The notes under the pieces were generated by a model. The model searched no databases and had not been told where the DNA came from. It saw only the letters and a program-made list of their open reading frames with translations. The position numbers and the translations under genes were made by a program. From a bacterium (GTDB lineage: Bacteria; Bacteroidota; Bacteroidia; Cytophagales; Cyclobacteriaceae), in the NCBI GenBank assembly GCA_024743255.1, contig JANSWY010000038.1, positions 1 through 41,951 of the forward strand: a stretch of DNA of 41,951 nucleotides, in the 5' to 3' direction. The stretch's first letter is position 1. Every line of letters begins with the position of its first letter. This document shows, one piece after another, positions 1 through 8,884 of this stretch.

Positions 1-1196
1 GTGGCTTCTTGTCCTGTATCCGCTGATTCCCAAGGGAACATAGCTCCCTCATATCCGTGGCTAAATGCATTTCTTTTTGCTTCATTAAGCATTTCCCATC
101 TATACTCTAATAGCGACTTTGCAATTTCTGGCTGCATCATGAGCAGAGGAGGATACATCCAAATTTCTGTGTCCCAAAATGCATGTCCATTATAACCTAA
201 ACCCGACAATCCCATTGGAGACATGCTGTAAGCAGTTCCTTTTCTGGCAAAAGAATACAGATGATAAAGCATACTCCTCACATCTTTCTGAACCTCATCG
301 TCACCTTCAATAATGATATCGCTCTGCCACAATTCATCCCATGCCATCCTGTGCCTTTTGAGGAGTCTTTCTTTTCCTTCTAATGCGGCATATATGGTCA
401 ACCTTTCAGCTTCATTGAAAGCATCCGGAGTGTGAGCGGTGGAAATCATTGTTCCAACTACTGCAAACTTCAGAGTTTCACCCGCCTTCAGTTCTTTAGT
501 AAATTTTGTAAGGTGGCGATTGTAATCATAATCCTCATGAACTATTCTCGAAGCGATATGGTGTTCATCCGGGAAAAGGTAACTTATAGAAGCTGCCAGA
601 TCCAATTTCCCAGTAGGACTTTTGGCAACTGAGGTCATTAGAGGAATTTGCACATGAGGCCTATCTATTACTGAATAGTAGTTTCTTACATCATTTAGAT
701 GATCAGGAGCAATGATTTGATTTGTCGGAGTAACGGAAATGTTCTTTTTTGCCGTGATCTCAAATTCAATCAATGCACTATATGGTAAATGCCTTAATGC
801 CATCACTCTTTGGGTAACTGATGCCTTTCCAGGAACCTCAAAAGTGGTTTCAAAGGCAGCTTCCTTCATGTTTAGCGACTGCTTAAAATTTTCAATATTG
901 GATGCCTGAATATTCACACCATCAACATTTAGTGACATATCCAGGAAGTTGAATCCTTTTAAGATATTGGAAACTCTTCCTCTGCCATATAGATCGAATG
1001 CGCCATTAAGTACGATATCCTGAATTGACAATGGTTCAGGTGCGGAAACAATGCCAATCATGCCGTTTGCAGTGGTAATACCGAAATAATTATTGGGGTC
1101 GATATCCGACGCTTCTATTGTCCAGGTAATGTCTTTCTGTGAAAAAAGCTGAATTGTTATAGCTAAGGCTAAAGCCAAGAGGGAAATTTTCTTCAT
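1..1196 (-). CDS. Secreted GH65-family glycoside phosphorylase/hydrolase (partial, C-terminus outside window)
   Basis: The first 398 residues are present; the gene runs off the left edge. The protein opens with a Sec signal peptide (MKKISLLALALAITIQLFSQ) without a lipobox, so it should be periplasmic or outside. It then shows the N-terminal beta-sandwich typical of family GH65 and enters the (alpha/alpha)6 barrel with the family signature HAFWDTE at residues 338-344, followed by WMYPPLL and, near the edge, GAMFPWES. GH65 members phosphorolyse or hydrolyse alpha-glucosides such as maltose, trehalose or kojibiose. The general acid Glu lies in the missing part, so phosphorylase versus hydrolase cannot be decided. 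A terminator separates it from the CBS gene upstream. Family assignment is strong; substrate is not. Confidence 0.85.
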   Translation of the reverse strand, partial: MKKISLLALALAITIQLFSQKDITWTIEASDIDPNNYFGITTANGMIGIVSAPEPLSIQDIVLNGAFDLYGRGRVSNILKGFNFLDMSLNVDGVNIQASNIENFKQSLNMKEAAFETTFEVPGKASVTQRVMALRHLPYSALIEFEITAKKNISVTPTNQIIAPDHLNDVRNYYSVIDRPHVQIPLMTSVAKSPTGKLDLAASISYLFPDEHHIASRIVHEDYDYNRHLTKFTKELKAGETLKFAVVGTMISTAHTPDAFNEAERLTIYAALEGKERLLKRHRMAWDELWQSDIIIEGDDEVQKDVRSMLYHLYSFARKGTAYSMSPMGLSGLGYNGHAFWDTEIWMYPPLLMMQPEIAKSLLEYRWEMLNEAKRNAFSHGYEGAMFPWESADTGQEA

Positions 1197-1220
1197 TTTC
1201 TTTACTACTTCAAATACTAC

Positions 1221-1254
1221 AAAATAAAACCTGACTTTTAGGATGAGTCAGGTT
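1221..1254 (-). terminator. Rho-independent terminator of the CBS-domain gene
   Basis: A perfect 9-bp inverted repeat (arms 1228-1236 and 1246-1254, AACCTGACT and its complement, 9-nt loop) is followed on the minus strand by TTTTATTTT (1229-1221). It lies 29 nt past the stop of the CBS gene and just before the start of the GH65 gene, so the two are probably separate transcripts. Confidence 0.75.
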
Positions 1255-1282
1255 ATGGTAATTTAGTATGTTTTCTGATAAT

Positions 1283-1735
1283 CTACCAGGTGGTTCCTTT
1301 AAGTTCTCTTGCCGCTCTCATTACATCTCTCCTGCTTATCTGTCCTTTCAGTTTTCCATTTTCTACTACTGGAAACCTTCGTACTGCTCCAGAAAGAAAC
1401 ATATTGGCAGCATCCAGTACATCTTTATTAATATCAATGGTTTGAACATCCTTTGTCATGTAATCACTTACAATTCCTTTTCCAGAAGGAAGATTCATAT
1501 AATTTGATTCAACCATGACTTTCAAACAATCTCTTTCTGATAGTACACCGACTAGGTCACCGTGCTCATTTAGAACAGGGCCTCCGGAAATTCTCTTTTC
1601 CAACATGATATCAATGGCCTCATCAATGCCCTGATCAGGGGTGAAGGTGTGTAGGTTGGTGGCCATGTATTTGGTGATTGATTCGTATTGTACGGTGGAA
1701 GTTTCTTGCTCTTCTCTCTTTCCTGTAAAGTTCAT
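1283..1735 (-). CDS. CBS-domain pair protein
   Basis: A 150-residue protein made of two CBS domains and little else (about residues 20-78 and 88-146). Signs are the paired patterns VLNEHGDLVGVLSERDCLK and RFPVVENGKLKGQISRRDVM, with the usual G-[IV]-[IL]-[ST]-x-R-D endings. Stand-alone CBS pairs bind adenine nucleotides and act as energy or redox sensors for a partner protein; no partner can be named from the neighbours. It has no signal peptide or membrane segment, so it is cytoplasmic. It is divergent from rpoD across a 397-nt gap and is followed by its own terminator. Confidence 0.85.
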   Translation of the reverse strand: MNFTGKREEQETSTVQYESITKYMATNLHTFTPDQGIDEAIDIMLEKRISGGPVLNEHGDLVGVLSERDCLKVMVESNYMNLPSGKGIVSDYMTKDVQTIDINKDVLDAANMFLSGAVRRFPVVENGKLKGQISRRDVMRAARELKGTTW

Positions 1736-1936
1736 ATTAGGTAAGGTTTTTTAGTTGTAGAAATATGTTTTTGAATGCAAATTTTTTGCGGAGAGTGTAT
1801 TCATATTAATATTTTTTTTGCATTATTCCAAGAGAATTTCTTATATTCAACATCTGGTAAATGGAAAAATAAATTTCAAAGGCGGGAAACTTATTTCTCA
1901 AAAATCCAGTTGATACTATGTTTGGATGAAAGTATT

Positions 1937-1968
1937 TTTGACCCGATGCAGTTTTTTCGCTATATTCG
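1937..1968 (+). promoter_or_regulatory. Bacteroidota-type promoter for rpoD, long leader
   Basis: TTTG (1937-1940), a 20-nt spacer and TATATTCG (1961-1968) fit the known Bacteroidota sigma-A consensus TTTG-N19-21-TAnnTTTG with one mismatch. It predicts a start near 1975 and a leader of about 160 nt before rpoD. The 397-nt gene-free region 1736-2132 holds nothing else I can name; no convincing promoter for the divergent CBS gene was found. Confidence 0.55.
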
Positions 1969-2132
1969 CGGTTCTTTAATGCTAAATTTTCATTCAGATT
2001 CAGGGGTGAAAAATACCTGATCAACTGAGATTTGAGCCAGCTTGTCGAATAAGGACAGGGAAATGAAACATTTACATTAATATTTACTTTATTTATAAGT
2101 ACGACAGTATTTTAAAACTTTAGAAATTTAAT

Positions 2133-3005
2133 ATGCGACAACTAAAGATCACACAATCGATTACCAACAGACGTGAGAGCCATACTTTGGAGAAATACTT
2201 TACTGAGGTAAGTAATGTTCCAATGATTACTCCGGATGAAGAGGTAGAGTTGGCAAAAAGAATCCGTGAGGGTGATGAGCTGGCACTAGAGAAGTTGGTA
2301 AAGGCAAACTTGAGATTTGTGGTTTCTGTGGCAAAACAATACCAAAACAGAAGTCTTCCTCTAAATGACCTTATTAATGAAGGTAATTTAGGTCTGATCA
2401 AAGCTGCTAAGAAGTTTGATGAGACAAAAGGATTTAAGTTTATCTCTTATGCGGTATGGTGGATTAGACAATCAATCATGCAGGCATTAGCAGAGCAGTC
2501 TAGAATTGTTAGACTTCCAATGAACAAGTCTGGTGCTATTAACCAAATCAGAAGAGCTTATGCTGAATTAGAACAGCAGTTCGAAAGAGAGCCAACTGAA
2601 GAGGAATTAGCAGACATCCTAGACATGAAGCCAAGTGAAGTAAGAAACACACTAGGTGCTGAAGTGAAGCAGATGTCTATGGACGCTCCTTTTGGTGAGG
2701 ATGAGTCTGGTTCATTACTAGATGTATTGGAAAATCAAACTACTGGCCCAACTGATGGACAGATGGTTTTCAACGATTCATTGAAAGTTGAAACTATGAG
2801 AGCACTTTCTACTCTTACAGCAAGAGAAAGAGAAGTGATTCAAATGAGTTTCGGTATTGGATGTGATAATCCATTCACACTTGAAGAGATTGGAGATGCT
2901 ATGGGTCTTACAAGAGAAAGAGTAAGACAGATCAGAGAAAAGGCACTTCAAAAACTTAGAGAGCCAGGTAAGAACAGAAGACTTAAAGAATTCTGTGCTG
3001 TTTAA
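2133..3005 (+). CDS. rpoD: Primary sigma factor RpoD/SigA (short Bacteroidota type)
   Basis: A 290-residue sigma-70 family factor that directs RNA polymerase to housekeeping promoters. Region 1.2 begins near residue 18 (LEKYFTEVS). Region 2 holds NLRFVVSVAKQYQNR, DLINEGNLGL and the -10-reading segment FKFISYAVWWIRQSI. Region 3 and a region 4 with the helix-turn-helix TLEEIGDAMGLTRERVRQI follow. It lacks region 1.1 and the non-conserved insert of proteobacterial RpoD, which is normal in Bacteroidota. It is monocistronic: its own promoter lies upstream and a strong terminator follows the stop. A paralogous group-2 factor elsewhere in the genome cannot be excluded, but sequence and length fit the primary factor. 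Confidence 0.93.
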   Translation: MRQLKITQSITNRRESHTLEKYFTEVSNVPMITPDEEVELAKRIREGDELALEKLVKANLRFVVSVAKQYQNRSLPLNDLINEGNLGLIKAAKKFDETKGFKFISYAVWWIRQSIMQALAEQSRIVRLPMNKSGAINQIRRAYAELEQQFEREPTEEELADILDMKPSEVRNTLGAEVKQMSMDAPFGEDESGSLLDVLENQTTGPTDGQMVFNDSLKVETMRALSTLTAREREVIQMSFGIGCDNPFTLEEIGDAMGLTRERVRQIREKALQKLREPGKNRRLKEFCAV

Positions 3006-3032
3006 TTGAAAAATTTTCATAAAACATATATA

Positions 3033-3068
3033 AAAAATCCCGATTCTGTAATTCGGGATTTTTTATTT
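3033..3068 (+). terminator. Rho-independent terminator after rpoD
   Basis: An 11-bp perfect stem (3033-3043, AAAAATCCCGA; 3053-3063, TCGGGATTTTT) with a 9-nt loop runs into a T-rich tail, 27 nt past the rpoD stop. The A/T flanks make it plausible in both directions, but only rpoD needs it. Confidence 0.85.
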
Positions 3069-3088
3069 TACAATATCCTTAATTCAGA

Positions 3089-3118
3089 TTTGTTTATTCT
3101 GCCAAATCGTTAATTTTG
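3089..3118 (+). promoter_or_regulatory. Promoter of the aminotransferase gene
   Basis: TTTG (3089-3092), an 18-nt spacer and TAATTTTG (3111-3118). The -7 box is a perfect match to TAnnTTTG; the spacer is one short of the usual 19-21. The start codon is only 19 nt past the -7 box, giving a predicted leader of about a dozen nucleotides, in contrast to the long rpoD leader. Confidence 0.5.
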
Positions 3119-3137
3119 GCGCCAAATCGAATTAGAG

Positions 3138-4334
3138 ATGTCAAGATTATCCAACAGAATTGAGAATCTAGCAGAATCTGCTACTCTCGCAATGGCAGCA
3201 AAAGCCAGAGAATTTAAAGAGAAAGGAATCAATGTAATCAGCCTTAGTCTGGGCGAACCCGATTTCAAAACCCCTAAGCACATCCAGGAAGGAGCCAAAC
3301 AGGCAATCGATGAAGGTAAATACTTTGCTTACCCTCCTGTGAATGGATATCTTGATTTAAGAAAGGCCATCTCGGAGAAGTTTAAGAACGAAAATAACCT
3401 GGAGTATGGTCCCAACCAGATTGTAGTATCAAATGGAGCAAAACAAAGCATTGCTAACATTATGTTCGCTCTGTTAAACCCAGGTGATGAAGTGATTGTA
3501 TTCGCACCATTCTGGGTTAGCTACACGGCACTAATTGAATTAGCAGAGGGAGTTCCTGTTTTTGTTGAAGGAGGAATTGAAAATGACTTCAAAGCAACCG
3601 CTGCTCAATTAAAAGAAGCAATTACAGATAAAACGAAAGCTATTATATTCTCTTCTCCTTGTAACCCAACAGGATCAGTATTTACCAAAGAAGAACTGAC
3701 TGAAATTGCAGAGGTTATTAAAGAAAAAGATGATTTGTATGTGATCTCTGATGAGATCTACGAGCACATCAACTACACAGGAGCTCATTGCAGCATCGGG
3801 TCGTTACCAGGAATGCAAGACAGAACTATCACAGTAAATGGTTTTGCAAAAGGTTTCGCTATGACAGGATGGAGAGTAGGATACATTGGAGCACCTGAGT
3901 GGATAGCAAAAGGAGCAAACAAAATGCAAGGTCAGGTGACTTCTGCGAATTGTTCTATTGCTCAAAGAGCTGCACTTACTGCATTAACTAGCGACCTTGG
4001 TCCAACAAAAGAAATGGCAGCTGAGTATCTGAAAAGAAGAGACATGGTTTATGACTTGCTAAAGGCAATCCCTGGTGTAGGCGTAAACGTACCAAAAGGA
4101 GCATTCTACTTCTTCCCGGATGTAAGCAGTTACTTTGGTAAAAAGGCTGGAGATAAAGTGATAAAAGATGCAAGCGACCTTTGTATCCATATTTTGGAGG
4201 AAGCGCATGTTTCACTTGTTACTGGTCAAGCATTTGGAGCTCCAAACTGCGTGAGACTGTCATACGCTGCTTCAGAAGAAGATTTAAGAGAAGCGATCAA
4301 AAGAATTAGTGAGGTGCTTTCGAAACTGAGCTAA
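3138..4334 (+). CDS. Class I PLP-dependent aminotransferase (aspartate aminotransferase, I-gamma type)
   Basis: 398 residues, the normal length of prokaryotic aspartate aminotransferases. It transfers the amino group of aspartate or a related amino acid to 2-oxoglutarate, using PLP in the cytoplasm. The PLP-binding lysine is K238 in AKGFAMTGWRVGY. Also visible are SLGEPDFKTP near the N-terminus, SSPCNPTGSVF with the PLP-contacting Asn, and ISDEIYEHINY. The C-terminal CVRLSYA carries the arginine that holds the substrate alpha-carboxylate. It follows rpoD after a terminator and has its own promoter. Substrate choice among aspartate, arogenate/prephenate or others cannot be read from motifs, so no symbol is given. 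Confidence 0.88.
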   Translation: MSRLSNRIENLAESATLAMAAKAREFKEKGINVISLSLGEPDFKTPKHIQEGAKQAIDEGKYFAYPPVNGYLDLRKAISEKFKNENNLEYGPNQIVVSNGAKQSIANIMFALLNPGDEVIVFAPFWVSYTALIELAEGVPVFVEGGIENDFKATAAQLKEAITDKTKAIIFSSPCNPTGSVFTKEELTEIAEVIKEKDDLYVISDEIYEHINYTGAHCSIGSLPGMQDRTITVNGFAKGFAMTGWRVGYIGAPEWIAKGANKMQGQVTSANCSIAQRAALTALTSDLGPTKEMAAEYLKRRDMVYDLLKAIPGVGVNVPKGAFYFFPDVSSYFGKKAGDKVIKDASDLCIHILEEAHVSLVTGQAFGAPNCVRLSYAASEEDLREAIKRISEVLSKLS

Positions 4335-4417
4335 GGAATATTGCATGAGAGGCAACTTACCCCAAAAATGATGTTGATCATGCGAATTCAATATAACTGA
4401 ATCGATATATAGTTCTC

Positions 4418-5422
4418 ATGAAATATAAAGACCTGGAATCGGTATTTAAGGCCTTCGAAAAATTGAAGGTCTTAATTATCGGTGATGTAATGATTGACGC
4501 CTATGTTTATGGCAAGGTAACCAGGATTTCTCCTGAAGCACCAGTTCCGGTAGTCAACGTTACCAAGAGAGAAAACAGACTTGGTGGGGCCGCAAATGTT
4601 GCTCTGAATATCCAGGCATTAGGAGCTACCCCAATACTTTGTTCGATAATTGGTGATGATCCGGAAGCTGATATGTTTAAGACGCTTCTTAAAAAAAGAG
4701 GAATCACCGACAAAGGTATCATCAAAAGCGGCAAACGAATTACAACTGTCAAAAACAGAGTCATTGCCGGATCTCAACAGATGATGAGGGTTGATACTGA
4801 ATCAATTCGGGCACTTGACAATATTGAAGAAAAAGCGTTACTGGATCATATAAAAAAACTAATTGATGAAGTTGACCTGGTAATTTTTGAGGATTACGAT
4901 AAGGGATGCCTCAATGAATATGTCATCACAGAAGCGATCAAATATGCCAATGCTCAAAAAATCCCCACTTCAGTAGATCCAAAAAGAAAGAACTTCTTGT
5001 TCTATAATGACTGTACACTTTTTAAACCAAATCTGAGAGAATTGAAGGAGGGCTTGAGAAGAGAGTTTGATGCGGAAAACAAAGAAGAGTTGTTGGAAGC
5101 AGTTGCTGAGTTGAAAGAGAAATTAAACTTCAAAAAGGCGCTTGTTACTCTGTCTGATAAAGGTGTTCTTTTATTCGAAAAAAATAGTCATGTTCGTATC
5201 AATGCACATTTAAGGCGAATTTCTGATGTTTCGGGAGCAGGAGACACAGTTATTTCGATTGCTGCTTTGTGTAATTCACTAGGATTACCGCACAAATTTA
5301 CCGCTGAGTTTGCAAATCTTGGTGGGGGAATTGTTTGTGAATATTTGGGTGTTGTCCCAATTGAAAAAGAAAGATTGTTCCAGGAAGCGCAGGAAAATGA
5401 TATATTTGAGCTACTGGCTTAA
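4418..5422 (+). CDS. rfaE1: PfkB-family kinase, D-glycero-beta-D-manno-heptose-7-phosphate kinase-like
   Basis: 334 residues of the PfkB/ribokinase fold, closest in pattern to the kinase half of HldE/RfaE. Supporting stretches are IGDVMIDAYVYGKVTRISPEAP, LGGAANVALNIQALG, FEDYDKGCL and the catalytic-base/anion-hole motif DVSGAGDTV with D276. The enzyme phosphorylates heptose-7-phosphate at position 1 for ADP-heptose, a lipopolysaccharide core precursor. The nucleotidyltransferase half of HldE is absent, so the partner must be elsewhere. The hybrid histidine kinase starts 5 nt after its stop, which implies co-transcription. The sugar specificity is inferred from family resemblance only. Confidence 0.8.
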   Translation: MKYKDLESVFKAFEKLKVLIIGDVMIDAYVYGKVTRISPEAPVPVVNVTKRENRLGGAANVALNIQALGATPILCSIIGDDPEADMFKTLLKKRGITDKGIIKSGKRITTVKNRVIAGSQQMMRVDTESIRALDNIEEKALLDHIKKLIDEVDLVIFEDYDKGCLNEYVITEAIKYANAQKIPTSVDPKRKNFLFYNDCTLFKPNLRELKEGLRREFDAENKEELLEAVAELKEKLNFKKALVTLSDKGVLLFEKNSHVRINAHLRRISDVSGAGDTVISIAALCNSLGLPHKFTAEFANLGGGIVCEYLGVVPIEKERLFQEAQENDIFELLA

Positions 5423-5427
5423 ATAGA

Positions 5428-7767
5428 ATGCGTAAGACTCTAATCATTTTCTGGATCTTTTCCAGCCTGTTCACAACCTCCAATCTAATTGCTCAGAATA
5501 CCCAACCTGTAGCAAAGGATGGAGTATTGGATTTAAGTCAATGGAATTTTGATAATGGAGATGTACTGCTAAATGGAGAATGGGAATTCTATTGGCAGGA
5601 ATTGTTGTCAGTACAGGAACGCTCAGCAAATAGAAAGATCATACAGTTTCCACAACTGTGGAATGACATGGATTTGGAAGGAGTTAACATTGACTCCAGA
5701 GGTTATGCCACTTATCGTTTACGACTAATTCTTCCCCCTAACAGACCAAGTCTGGCAGTAGAATTACCCGATTATTATTCGGCATACGAGTTATTTATTG
5801 ATAATAGACTATTCGCTAATAATGGACGAGTAGCTGTCAGTGAGGAAGAGTACATACCTAAATTCCTTCCAATGACCCGTGCGTTTATTGCAAGAGCTGA
5901 TACGGTTACTTTGACATTGCATGTAGCAAATTTTGATCATTCTAAGGGAGGAACGAAGCTTCCAATTACACTTGGTAAATCAAACGCACTTTTTTCTAAG
6001 AGAGTCACCAATTTTTCCTTAGATATATTCCTGACAGGTAGTTTAATGATGGGAGGTCTATTCTTTTTAGGCTTGTTTCTATTTGGAAATCAGTCTAAAC
6101 CATTGCTGTACTTTGCTTTGTTCTGTATTTCGTATGGTTACAGAGTAATCGGTTCTGATCTTTATTCTTTGCATTCTTTATTCCCGGATATACCATGGCA
6201 ATACACCTTAAGGTTAGAATATTTAACACTGCATCTAAGCGGCTTCTTGTTTTTAAAATATCAAAGTGAACTATATCCTGAGGATCTGCCAAAATGGTTT
6301 GATAAAGTATTTTCCATTTTATTCGTTACTCTTTCCGCATCAATTCTACTTCCGGCATACTACTTCACGCAGACAGTGGAGCCATTCTTTGTTCTGCTGA
6401 TTGCAGGAATACCAGTTGTGATCTATGCGCAAATAAGAAGCGTAATAATGAATAGAATTGCAGCGCTTTATATTGTGCTGAGCACATTGGTTATTCTATT
6501 TGTATTTATCTATAGTTTCCTGGATTACTTCGGTGTGCTGGATGGTTCGGTTTATGTGACCTTCACCTGTTACATTATCTTCTTCTTCCTACAATCTCTG
6601 ATACTATCATTTAGGTTTAGTTTTAGGTTGAAAACAGCAAAAGAAGCTGCGGAGCAGGCTGCAGTAGCTAAAACAGAGTTCTTGTCAACAATGTCTCATG
6701 AGATTAGAACGCCTTTGAATGCGGTTGTTGGATTAACTAATTATTTGATCGAGGAAGAGCCTAGAGACGATCAAAAAGATAGTTTGGATACTCTGAAGTT
6801 TGCTTCGGAGAACTTGTTAGCATTAATCAATGATATTCTTGATTACAATAAGATTGATGCTGGAAAGATTCAGTTTGAGGAAAAACCAATCAATATTAGA
6901 GAGTTATTGAGTGGGATGGTGTCAGCCTATAAAAAAGTGGCTGGAGATAAAGGTGTAGATTTTTATTACAACTCAGATGATAATATTCCGAAGTTCATTT
7001 CTGGTGACGCAACAAGGTTGAATCAAGTATTGACCAATTTGGTAGGGAATGCTATCAAGTTTACTAAGGAAGGTCATGTGAAAATCACCATTGATTTAAT
7101 TGCGAGAGTTGAAAACAGAGTGGCCATTAAATTCACTGTTGAGGATACTGGTATTGGTATTCCTGAGAATAAGATTGGACAAATATTCCAAAGTTTCACA
7201 CAAGCATCAAGCTCAACCACAAGAGAGTTTGGTGGTTCTGGTTTGGGTTTAACGATCACAGATAAGCTGTTAAAACTTCAGGGAGTTTCATTAAATGTGA
7301 CAAGTGAAGTAGGAGTTGGATCTAAATTCTTTTTCACTCAATACTTCCCGGTTTATGTTCAAGAGGAAGAAGAAGCATTAATTGCGTCGACAAAACCAAA
7401 AGATCTTGCCGGACATAAAATCCTACTCGTTGAAGACAACCCGGTCAATGTAATGGTGGCGATGAAATTCCTCACAAAATGGAAACTCAATGTAGATTCT
7501 GTTGAAAACGGAAGAGAAGCCATGAAAATGGTCCATGAGAATAAGTACGATGTGATCCTAATGGACCTTCAAATGCCAATTATGGATGGGTACAACGCTA
7601 CAAAGGCCATGAGAAATAGAGGAATTGAAACCCCAATAATTGCTCTTACTGCTGCAGCATTACAAGATGTGACCGAAAAAGTATTTGAAGCCGGAATGAA
7701 TGATTATATCACCAAGCCATTCAATCCGGATATTCTTTATCAGAAATTAGAGAAGTATATCCAATAG
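5428..7767 (+). CDS. 7TM-DISM hybrid sensor histidine kinase with receiver domain
   Basis: 779 residues. A signal peptide (1-22) precedes a periplasmic jelly-roll domain (about 30-185) of the 7TMR-DISM extracellular type (NGEWEFYW, YRLRL, VELPDYYSAYELFID). Seven membrane segments follow, about 197-405. The kinase core has the H-box MSHEIRTPLNA (H424), N-box NQVLTNLVGNAIKFT, G1 DTGIGIP and G2 GSGLGLT. A C-terminal receiver (about 662-778) has VEDN, phospho-acceptor D713 in MDLQMP and the lysine of TKPF. No output DNA-binding domain is present, so phosphate must pass to another protein. Such extracellular domains are thought to bind carbohydrate or other small ligands; the ligand is unknown. 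Its stop abuts the stop of hemE with no gap. Confidence 0.9.
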   Translation: MRKTLIIFWIFSSLFTTSNLIAQNTQPVAKDGVLDLSQWNFDNGDVLLNGEWEFYWQELLSVQERSANRKIIQFPQLWNDMDLEGVNIDSRGYATYRLRLILPPNRPSLAVELPDYYSAYELFIDNRLFANNGRVAVSEEEYIPKFLPMTRAFIARADTVTLTLHVANFDHSKGGTKLPITLGKSNALFSKRVTNFSLDIFLTGSLMMGGLFFLGLFLFGNQSKPLLYFALFCISYGYRVIGSDLYSLHSLFPDIPWQYTLRLEYLTLHLSGFLFLKYQSELYPEDLPKWFDKVFSILFVTLSASILLPAYYFTQTVEPFFVLLIAGIPVVIYAQIRSVIMNRIAALYIVLSTLVILFVFIYSFLDYFGVLDGSVYVTFTCYIIFFFLQSLILSFRFSFRLKTAKEAAEQAAVAKTEFLSTMSHEIRTPLNAVVGLTNYLIEEEPRDDQKDSLDTLKFASENLLALINDILDYNKIDAGKIQFEEKPINIRELLSGMVSAYKKVAGDKGVDFYYNSDDNIPKFISGDATRLNQVLTNLVGNAIKFTKEGHVKITIDLIARVENRVAIKFTVEDTGIGIPENKIGQIFQSFTQASSSTTREFGGSGLGLTITDKLLKLQGVSLNVTSEVGVGSKFFFTQYFPVYVQEEEEALIASTKPKDLAGHKILLVEDNPVNVMVAMKFLTKWKLNVDSVENGREAMKMVHENKYDVILMDLQMPIMDGYNATKAMRNRGIETPIIALTAAALQDVTEKVFEAGMNDYITKPFNPDILYQKLEKYIQ

Positions 7768-8796
7768 TTACCTGGCACTATACTCCTTCACATGCTCAAT
7801 AAAGCACCTAACCTTATCAGGATCTGTATCAGGGTAAACTCCATGTCCAAGGTTTGCAATATGTCTTGCTCCTTTGAATTGATCCAGCATTGATTCAGTT
7901 TCCTTTTTCACTTCATCATAAGAACCATACAATGCGCAAGGATCAAGGTTACCTTGAAGTGTCTTAGTGTCACCATATAAGCTTCTTGCATTTGCGATAT
8001 CCATGTTCCAATCCAGTCCAATCGTGTTGCAATTAAGATCCTTCATTGAAGGAAGAGCAAAATAGGCACCTTTCGCAAACGTAGTAATTGGTACTTCATT
8101 TATGGCATTACAAATTTGCTTGATGTATTTCATGGAAAATTCCTGATAGTGTGTTGGGTTCAATATCCCTGCCCAGCTATCAAAAATTTGGATCATGTCA
8201 GCTCCAGCTTTTATTTGTTCCTTCAGGTAAAGAATAGTGCTATCTGTAATTTTCTGAAGTAATTGATGAGCCATTGCTGGTTCCTGGAAAAGCATCTTTC
8301 TCGCTTTTGAGAAAGTTTTGCTTCCACTTCCTTCTACCATGTAACAGAAAATTGTCCATGGACAGCCAGCAAAACCAATAAGCGGAACTCTATTATCAAG
8401 TTCTTTCTTAGTGATCTTAATAGCTTCTAAAACGTACCCCAAATCACTTTGAGCATCTGCGATTTTAATTTTATCCACATCAGCCTGACTAGATACAACT
8501 TCTGGAAAGTAAGGACCCTTTTTCTCTACCATTTCATATGCAAGTCCCATTGCTTCCGGTATTACCAAAATATCAGAGAATATGATGGCAGCATCCACTC
8601 CAAGCAGATCAACTGGCTGAATTGTTACTTCAGCCGCAAGATGTGGTGTTGTAACCAATTCAATGAATCCACTTAAACTACTTCTTACTGCTCTGTACTC
8701 AGGAAGAATTCTACCTGCCTGACGCATTAACCATACTGGAGTTCTTTCTACTGCTTCTCCTTTTGCAGCTCTTAAAATGAGGTCGTTTTTCAACAT
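7768..8796 (-). CDS. hemE: Uroporphyrinogen decarboxylase
   Basis: 342 residues. HemE decarboxylates the four acetate side chains of uroporphyrinogen III to give coproporphyrinogen III in cytoplasmic haem synthesis. The family N-terminal motif [10 protein letters not shown] is at about residues 21-30, followed by [13 protein letters not shown] with the catalytic Asp, [15 protein letters not shown] and [10 protein letters not shown]. The C-terminal [11 protein letters not shown] contains the conserved His. The full expected length is present. It stands alone: no other haem gene is near, and it is divergent from the serine dehydratase. A perfect -7 box (TATCTTTG, 8801-8808 on the minus strand) lies 4 nt before the start codon. 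If used, it would give a nearly leaderless mRNA, but I see no matching -33 element. Confidence 0.95.
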   Translation of the reverse strand: MLKNDLILRAAKGEAVERTPVWLMRQAGRILPEYRAVRSSLSGFIELVTTPHLAAEVTIQPVDLLGVDAAIIFSDILVIPEAMGLAYEMVEKKGPYFPEVVSSQADVDKIKIADAQSDLGYVLEAIKITKKELDNRVPLIGFAGCPWTIFCYMVEGSGSKTFSKARKMLFQEPAMAHQLLQKITDSTILYLKEQIKAGADMIQIFDSWAGILNPTHYQEFSMKYIKQICNAINEVPITTFAKGAYFALPSMKDLNCNTIGLDWNMDIANARSLYGDTKTLQGNLDPCALYGSYDEVKKETESMLDQFKGARHIANLGHGVYPDTDPDKVRCFIEHVKEYSAR

Positions 8797-8854
8797 GGCG
8801 CAAAGATATAATATGATGTTAATTGGAAGTGCTGATTTGCAATCAATAATTAGG

Positions 8855-8862
8855 TAACTTTG
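8855..8862 (+). promoter_or_regulatory. Candidate -7 box of the serine dehydratase gene
   Basis: TAACTTTG is a perfect TAnnTTTG match 22 nt before the start codon. The only TTTG upstream (8836-8839) is 15 nt away, shorter than the usual 19-21, so this is half a promoter on the evidence. Confidence 0.3.
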
Positions 8863-8884
8863 TAATACCCAAAAATGATTAGTT

